Source of the DNA: Streptomyces sp. NBC_01294
GTDB lineage: Bacteria > Actinomycetota > Actinomycetes > Streptomycetales > Streptomycetaceae
DNA: 64,000 nucleotides
Assembly: GCF_035917235.1 (NCBI RefSeq)
Contig: NZ_CP108423.1
Coordinates: 1,798,001-1,862,000, forward strand
Direction of reading: 5' to 3'
Made by a program: the position numbers and the translations under genes. Within the stretch, counting starts at the first letter, position 1. Every line of letters begins with the position of its first letter. The notes under the pieces were generated by a model. It did not search any database. It was not told where the DNA came from and saw only the letters and a list, made by a program, of their open reading frames with translations. Below are positions 59,944-64,000 of this stretch, one piece after another.

Positions 59944-60732
59944 TCAGCGGCCCACGAAGACCGCCTTGCCGGGTCCTTCCTCGACGAAGGTCCTCATGCC
60001 CGCCAGCTGGTCGCGGGTGCCGAACAGCCCCTCGAAGAGGGCCCGCTCCAACTCCAGGCCGGAACGCAGGTCCGTCCCCGTGCCGAGGTCCACCGCCTGC
60101 TTGACCGCCCGCAGGGCGAGCGCGGGTCCTCCCACGAACTGCGCGGCCCAGGCCCGCGCCTCCGCGAGCACCTCGTCGCGCGGGACGACCCGGTCGGCCA
60201 GCCCGACGGCGAGGGCCTGGGCCGCGGACAGGGGGCGCCCGGTGAACATGATCTCCTTGGCCCTGGCCGTGCCGACCAGCCGGGCGAGCCTCTGGGTGCC
60301 GCCCGCGCCGGGGATCACCCCCAGCTTGATCTCGGGCAGCCCGATCTGCACTTCGGGGGCCAGGATCCGGTGGTCGGCCGTCAGGGCCAGCTCGCACCCG
60401 CCGCCGAGGGCGAAGCCGGTGACCGCGGCCACCACGGGCTTGGGGATGTCCGCCACCGCGGTGAACGCGCCCTGGAGACGGCTCGCCCACAGGACCATGT
60501 CCACCGGCCGCAGGCCCGCCATCTCACGGATGTCCGCCCCGGCGGAGAAGCGGTCGGGGCCTCCGTAGAGGACCACCGCCGCGACGTCCGTGCGCGCGGC
60601 GGCCTCCTCCGCCGCCTCGCGGAGCTCGGACTGCGCCTGGTGGTCGAGTGCGTTGACCGGGGGGCGGGCCAGCTCGATCGTGCCGATGCCGTCCTCGACG
60701 ACGAGCCGGACGCGGGGTTCGGGCGCTGTCAT
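59944..60732 (-). CDS. Enoyl-CoA hydratase (crotonase)
   Basis: 262 residues from ATG 60732, which overlaps the upstream SDR stop (ATGA). Oxyanion segment RFSAGADIREMAG, then ALGGGCELALTADHRILAPEVQIGLPEIKLGVIPGAGGTQRL with both catalytic Glu (in GCELAL and LPEIKLG) kept, so a true hydratase. It would dehydrate 3-hydroxyacyl-CoA to the enoyl form used by Ccr. Last of a leftward unit of VOC, two KAS III, SDR and this gene. Confidence 0.92.
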   Translation of the reverse strand: MTAPEPRVRLVVEDGIGTIELARPPVNALDHQAQSELREAAEEAAARTDVAAVVLYGGPDRFSAGADIREMAGLRPVDMVLWASRLQGAFTAVADIPKPVVAAVTGFALGGGCELALTADHRILAPEVQIGLPEIKLGVIPGAGGTQRLARLVGTARAKEIMFTGRPLSAAQALAVGLADRVVPRDEVLAEARAWAAQFVGGPALALRAVKQAVDLGTGTDLRSGLELERALFEGLFGTRDQLAGMRTFVEEGPGKAVFVGR

Positions 60733-61472
60733 GCCCACAGCAGACCTCCATTGACTTCGAGTACGTGACCGTTCACGTAGGAGCTGTCCTCGCTCGCCAG
60801 GAACACCGCGCCGAGTGCCGCCTCGTCCAGCGTTCCCGCCCTGCCGAGGGAGAAGCGGTGGTGGTAGGCCTCCCACACCTTCTGGTTCCGGGAGAGCTCG
60901 CGCCCCATCCCGTCCTCCAGCACGCCCGGAGCGAGGGAGTTGACCTGGATGCCCTTGCGGCCCAGTTCGATCGCGGCGACCTTGGTGAGGGTCTCGATGG
61001 CGGCCTTGGTCGCGGAGTAGCCGGCCGCGCCGATCGCCACCCGGGTGGACATGCTCGACGAGACGGTGATGATGCGTCCCCCGCCGCCCTGGGCGATCAT
61101 GCGCTTCGCGGCGCTCTGCAGGGTGTGGAAGGTGCCGTTGATGTTGGTGTCCACCATGGCCCGCCAGGCCTCGGGACTGATCCGGTCCACCTTGCCGTCG
61201 TGGTTGACCCCGGCGTTGGCCACCAGGACGTCGATGCGCCCGTACGCGGCGACGGCCGCGTCCATGAGCTCCTCGACGCTGCCGGGGTCCGCCACGTCCG
61301 TCCGGTGGAACAGCACCCGGTCGGGCAGCTGGCGGATCAGATGCCCGATGTCGTAGGGGTTCCTCGCCGCGCAGACCACCGTGGCACCCTCGTCGAGGTA
61401 CCGCTCGGCCATGGCCCGTCCCAGCCCGCGGGTGCCGCCCGTGATGACGGCCACCTTGTCCTTGAGTCGCAT
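60729..61472 (-). CDS. FabG-like SDR oxidoreductase, second copy
   Basis: 247 residues. VITGGTRGLGRAMAERYLDEGA cofactor loop, NAGVNHDGKVD, VSSSMSTRVAIGAAGYSATKAAIETL with catalytic Ser and YxxxK, C-terminal SSYVNGHVLEVNGGLLWA: a 3-ketoacyl reductase of the FabG type. The position between a KAS III and a crotonase suggests reduction of the β-keto product of the condensing enzyme (inference). Thirteen bases separate it from the KAS III gene upstream. Confidence 0.92.
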   Translation of the reverse strand: MRLKDKVAVITGGTRGLGRAMAERYLDEGATVVCAARNPYDIGHLIRQLPDRVLFHRTDVADPGSVEELMDAAVAAYGRIDVLVANAGVNHDGKVDRISPEAWRAMVDTNINGTFHTLQSAAKRMIAQGGGGRIITVSSSMSTRVAIGAAGYSATKAAIETLTKVAAIELGRKGIQVNSLAPGVLEDGMGRELSRNQKVWEAYHHRFSLGRAGTLDEAALGAVFLASEDSSYVNGHVLEVNGGLLWA

Positions 61473-61485
61473 CAGCCGATTCCTC

Positions 61486-62469
61486 TCAGTACCAGGTGAG
61501 GGCTGCCGCCCCCGCGGTCACGCCGCCGCCGACGGTGGCGAACAGCACCTTGTCGCCACGCTCCAGCGGCCGCGTCCCGTGGGAGTCGGCGAGGGTGAAG
61601 GGAATGGAGGCCGCCCCGGTGTTGCCGAACCGGGGAGCCGTGAGCGGCACCTTGGCCATGTCGACGCCGAGCGCGGCGGCGACCGACTCGACCAGCCGGG
61701 TGTTGCCCTGGTGGATGAAGACCCGGTCGAGGTCGTCGACCGTCCACCCGGCGGTGCTCAGCACGTCGTCCACCACCTTGGGAATGATCTGCAGGGCGTA
61801 CTCCTTGACCGACCGTCCCTCCATCCGGAAGTAGTGGCGCCCCGCCTCGCGCGCGGCGTCGTCCGCCACCTCGCGGGTCCCGCCCGCGGCGACCTCCACC
61901 AGGTGCGCGCCGTCGCCCTCGGCGTACAGCCGGGTGGCGTGGATGCCGAAGCCCTCGGGCACCTCCCCCAGGAGCACGGCCGCGGCGCCGTCGCCGAACA
62001 GCGAGACGGTGCGCCGGTCGGAGCGGTCCATGATCGTGGAGTACATGTCGGCGCCGACGACCAGCGCGTTGCCGATCGAGGGGTCCGCGATCAGCATCGA
62101 GCGGGCCACGGTGAGCCCGTACACGAAGCCGGAGCAGACGGCGTTGAGGTCGAACGCCGGGGTTCCGTGGATGCGCAGCAGTTTCTGCATGCGCGCCGCG
62201 GTGGCCGGCTGCGGCTGGTCGGGGGTGGAGGTGGCGAGCACCGTCAGGCCCACCTGTTCGCGGTCGTACGGCGATTCCCCGAAGAGCCGTTCCACCGCGC
62301 GGGCGGCGAGTTCCGAGGTCGCGGTGCCCGGTTCCGCGTAGCGCCGGCTCAGGACGCCGGTCCGCTCGGCGATCCATTCCTCGGGGATGCCGGCCCATTG
62401 GCTGATCTGTTGGTTGTCGATGACACGCGACGGGGCGTACGCGCCCACGCCGACGATTCCGACGGGCAT
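61486..62469 (-). CDS. β-Ketoacyl-ACP synthase III (Cys-His-Asn type)
   Basis: 327 residues. FabH fold with active Cys112 in FDLNAVCSGFVYGL, His in VFIHQGNTRLVE and Asn in RFGNTGAASIPFTL: complete condensing triad. SMALL differences from primary-metabolism FabH (WAGIPEEWIAERTGVLSRRYAEPG) suggest a pathway-specific priming enzyme, as known for aromatic polyketide clusters with non-acetate starters. It lies 69 bases after the second KAS III-like gene. Confidence 0.92.
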   Translation of the reverse strand: MPVGIVGVGAYAPSRVIDNQQISQWAGIPEEWIAERTGVLSRRYAEPGTATSELAARAVERLFGESPYDREQVGLTVLATSTPDQPQPATAARMQKLLRIHGTPAFDLNAVCSGFVYGLTVARSMLIADPSIGNALVVGADMYSTIMDRSDRRTVSLFGDGAAAVLLGEVPEGFGIHATRLYAEGDGAHLVEVAAGGTREVADDAAREAGRHYFRMEGRSVKEYALQIIPKVVDDVLSTAGWTVDDLDRVFIHQGNTRLVESVAAALGVDMAKVPLTAPRFGNTGAASIPFTLADSHGTRPLERGDKVLFATVGGGVTAGAAALTWY

Positions 62470-62538
62470 GGCTGACTGCCTTCTGTCTGGTGTGAGGTGG
62501 ACGGCCCGGCACGGTGAGGGGCCGGGCCCGGTGACGTG

Positions 62539-63582
62539 CTACGCGGGGGCGCCGCTCCAGCCGGGCTCGGCGACGATGTCCAGCACCGCGCCCGTCCAGC
62601 TGAAGCCGCCGCCGACGCCGAGGAGCAGGACGCGCTTGCCCGGCGTCAACGCACCGGCCTCGGCGAGGTGGTTGAGGCCGGCGAACTGGTCACCGGGGCC
62701 GATGTGCCCGGTACGGCGGGAGAACTCCCACGCCGTGCGCTTCAGGTCGTGGACGCCGATGGGGGCGAGGCACTGGCGCACCGTCAGGCCCGCGCCGAAG
62801 TGCGGGGCGACGATGTGGTCCATGTCGTCCATGGAGCAGCCGGCCTCTTCCAGCGCCTGGTTGACGGCCTTGCGCAGCCCGTTCTCGACCCGGCGCCACA
62901 CCTCGTCCTTGTCGAAGCCCTCCAGGAACTGCTGGTGGCGGCGGTTGAGGTCGATGGGGTGGTCGGCGTCGTGCTGGAAGGGGCCGAACGGCTCGTGGCC
63001 GCGGTGCATCGCCTCGAGGTCGGGGTCGGTGTTGGTGGCCATCGACAGCACCCGGGCGAATCCGCCCTGCCGGGAGAGGGCCACCGCCGCGGCGCCGTCG
63101 CCGTAGAGGATGCGGTCGGTCCGCCAGCGGTCGAAGTAGGGATCCGTCCACAGGTCGCCCGCGGTGGAGACGGCGACCTTGGCCTCCGGGTGGGCGTACA
63201 GGTAGGCCGCGGCCAGCTCCGCGGCGATGAGGCCGCCGTTCGATCCGGAGCGCACCTCGGCGGACAGGGCTCCCGCCCGGGCGATGCCCTTCTGGATGTA
63301 GGAGGCGGAGTTCCAGATGTCGATGCCGTTGTGGAAGACGACGGAGTACGTCACCGCGGCAACGTCCTCGGGGAGGTACCCGGAGCGTTCCAGCGCCTGG
63401 CGCCCGGCCCGTACGGCCATCTCCGGGATGCTGTCCTCGGGGGCCGCGACGGTGAGCGCGAGGTGGCCGCTGTGCTGGGCGGACTCCTCGTCGTACTGAC
63501 CGGTCTCGATGGCCTCCTCGACGGAGACCTGCTTGGGCAGGAAGGCGCCCGTTCCGGCGATGTAGAGATCGTTCCAGCGCAT
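62539..63582 (-). CDS. KAS III-like protein with Ser at the nucleophile position
   Basis: 347 residues. Thiolase fold, but where FabH has the Cys of CSG this protein reads AEVRSGSNGGLIAAEL, placing Ser114 at the nucleophile position. The His lies in HIVAPHFGAGLT and the Asn region reads RRTGHIGPGDQFAGL (His/Asp instead of Asn). Similar Ser-type KAS III-like proteins (DpsC) and Cys-His-Asp acyltransferases (CerJ, ChlB3) choose starters or transfer acyl groups instead of condensing. A starter-loading or O-acylation role is more likely than condensation. Function assignment tentative. Confidence 0.85.
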   Translation of the reverse strand: MRWNDLYIAGTGAFLPKQVSVEEAIETGQYDEESAQHSGHLALTVAAPEDSIPEMAVRAGRQALERSGYLPEDVAAVTYSVVFHNGIDIWNSASYIQKGIARAGALSAEVRSGSNGGLIAAELAAAYLYAHPEAKVAVSTAGDLWTDPYFDRWRTDRILYGDGAAAVALSRQGGFARVLSMATNTDPDLEAMHRGHEPFGPFQHDADHPIDLNRRHQQFLEGFDKDEVWRRVENGLRKAVNQALEEAGCSMDDMDHIVAPHFGAGLTVRQCLAPIGVHDLKRTAWEFSRRTGHIGPGDQFAGLNHLAEAGALTPGKRVLLLGVGGGFSWTGAVLDIVAEPGWSGAPA

Positions 63583-63658
63583 GGCGGTGTCTGCTCCTTG
63601 GGTGGTTGGGGTGGGGTGCGACGGCGCGTGGCCGGCCGTCGTTCGTGCGCGGTGCGCG

Positions 63659-64000
63659 TCAGCGCCAGGTGTGATCGCGAGAGACGGCGCGTCGCGCCGC
63701 GGTCTCGCGCTCGTACGGGAGCCGGCCGTCCGGCATGCAGAGGACTTCCATCTGCACGCCGATGGGGGTGCCGAAGTAGACCCAGCGGTTGCCCGCGATG
63801 GGGCCGGACGCGATGGTCTCGGGGGCGCCCATCACGTGGACCCCGGGCTGCGCGGCCAGATGGCGCGCGGCCGCGTCCACGTCGTCGGTGTGGAAGGCGA
63901 TGTGGTGCCCTCCGGCGTCGCTGTTGCGGGGCGGTGTGGTCGAGCCCTCCGGGCCGGCCTGCCGCAGTTCGATCCGGTCGGTGGGTCCCAGGCGCAGCGT
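63659..64000 (-). CDS. VOC-family (glyoxalase/dioxygenase fold) protein, 3' part
   Basis: The gene enters from beyond base 64000 and ends at 63659; 113 residues are visible. GGHHIAFHTDDVDAAARHLAAQPG is the characteristic βαβββ module with metal-binding His, followed by WVYFGTPIGVQMEVLCMP carrying the Glu ligand. Substrate unknown; it is transcribed ahead of the KAS III genes and is probably part of the cluster. The start is outside the window. Confidence 0.8.
   Translation of the reverse strand, partial: TLRLGPTDRIELRQAGPEGSTTPPRNSDAGGHHIAFHTDDVDAAARHLAAQPGVHVMGAPETIASGPIAGNRWVYFGTPIGVQMEVLCMPDGRLPYERETAARRAVSRDHTWR

Overview
The window is 64 kb of very GC-rich DNA with third-position G/C codon use, frequent GTG/TTG starts, TGA stops and many 4-base start/stop overlaps. 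Together with a γ-butyrolactone system (AfsA plus ArpA/ScbR-type receptor), a SepF paralogue, a DmdR/IdeR-type iron box and an excalibur protein, this points to Streptomyces or a close relative (Streptomycetaceae). All functional calls come from reading sequence and motifs; nothing was searched.

Left part (1-20 kb), mostly metabolic and housekeeping: the 3' end of a PaaX-type regulator, a GNAT acetyltransferase, and an aryl-CoA catabolic pair (crotonase-fold protein plus a monooxygenase/old-yellow-enzyme fusion). Next come arginine deiminase and ornithine carbamoyltransferase (arcA-argF), a small secreted protein, the Hen1/Pnkp RNA-repair pair, an excalibur membrane protein, homocysteine methyltransferase with an F420-type oxidoreductase, small conserved proteins, a MazG-like hydrolase overlapping an ATPase gene, a SepF paralogue, and an iron-box-controlled DUF2470 gene with an apparent one-base frameshift.

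Middle part (20-43 kb): an eight-gene leftward organosulfur operon runs from a TauD-type dioxygenase through FMN reductase, a sulfonate-type ABC importer and an LLM monooxygenase to an AprA/AprB-like FAD + 2[4Fe-4S] pair, with a candidate Cys-rich leader ORF ahead of it. A ROK-family protein diverges from it. Then follow mutA-mutB-meaB (methylmalonyl-CoA mutase and its GTPase chaperone), asparaginase, an Lrp/AsnC regulator, an ABC exporter pair, a 4'-phosphopantetheinyl transferase, an orphan NarL-type response regulator and a divergent FBP-domain/TetR pair around a perfect operator.

Right part (43 kb to the end) looks like the edge of a secondary-metabolite locus with its own signalling: sulfotransferase, MarR, P450, a reductase-like SDR, AfsA homologue, butyrolactone receptor, a second MarR, 3-hydroxyacyl-CoA dehydrogenase, crotonyl-CoA carboxylase/reductase, FabG-like SDR, bicovalent flavoprotein oxidase, MFS exporter, second P450, membrane acyltransferase, zinc-free MDR oxidoreductase, crotonase, second FabG-like SDR, two KAS III-fold enzymes (one Cys-type, one with Ser at the nucleophile position) and a truncated VOC protein. 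A shared motif built on ATGCTTGCG/CGCAAGCAT lies ahead of at least four transcription units here and probably defines a local MarR regulon. The enzymes can be arranged into a short-chain acyl-CoA (butyryl-type) supply and priming route for a product whose main synthase is not in the window.
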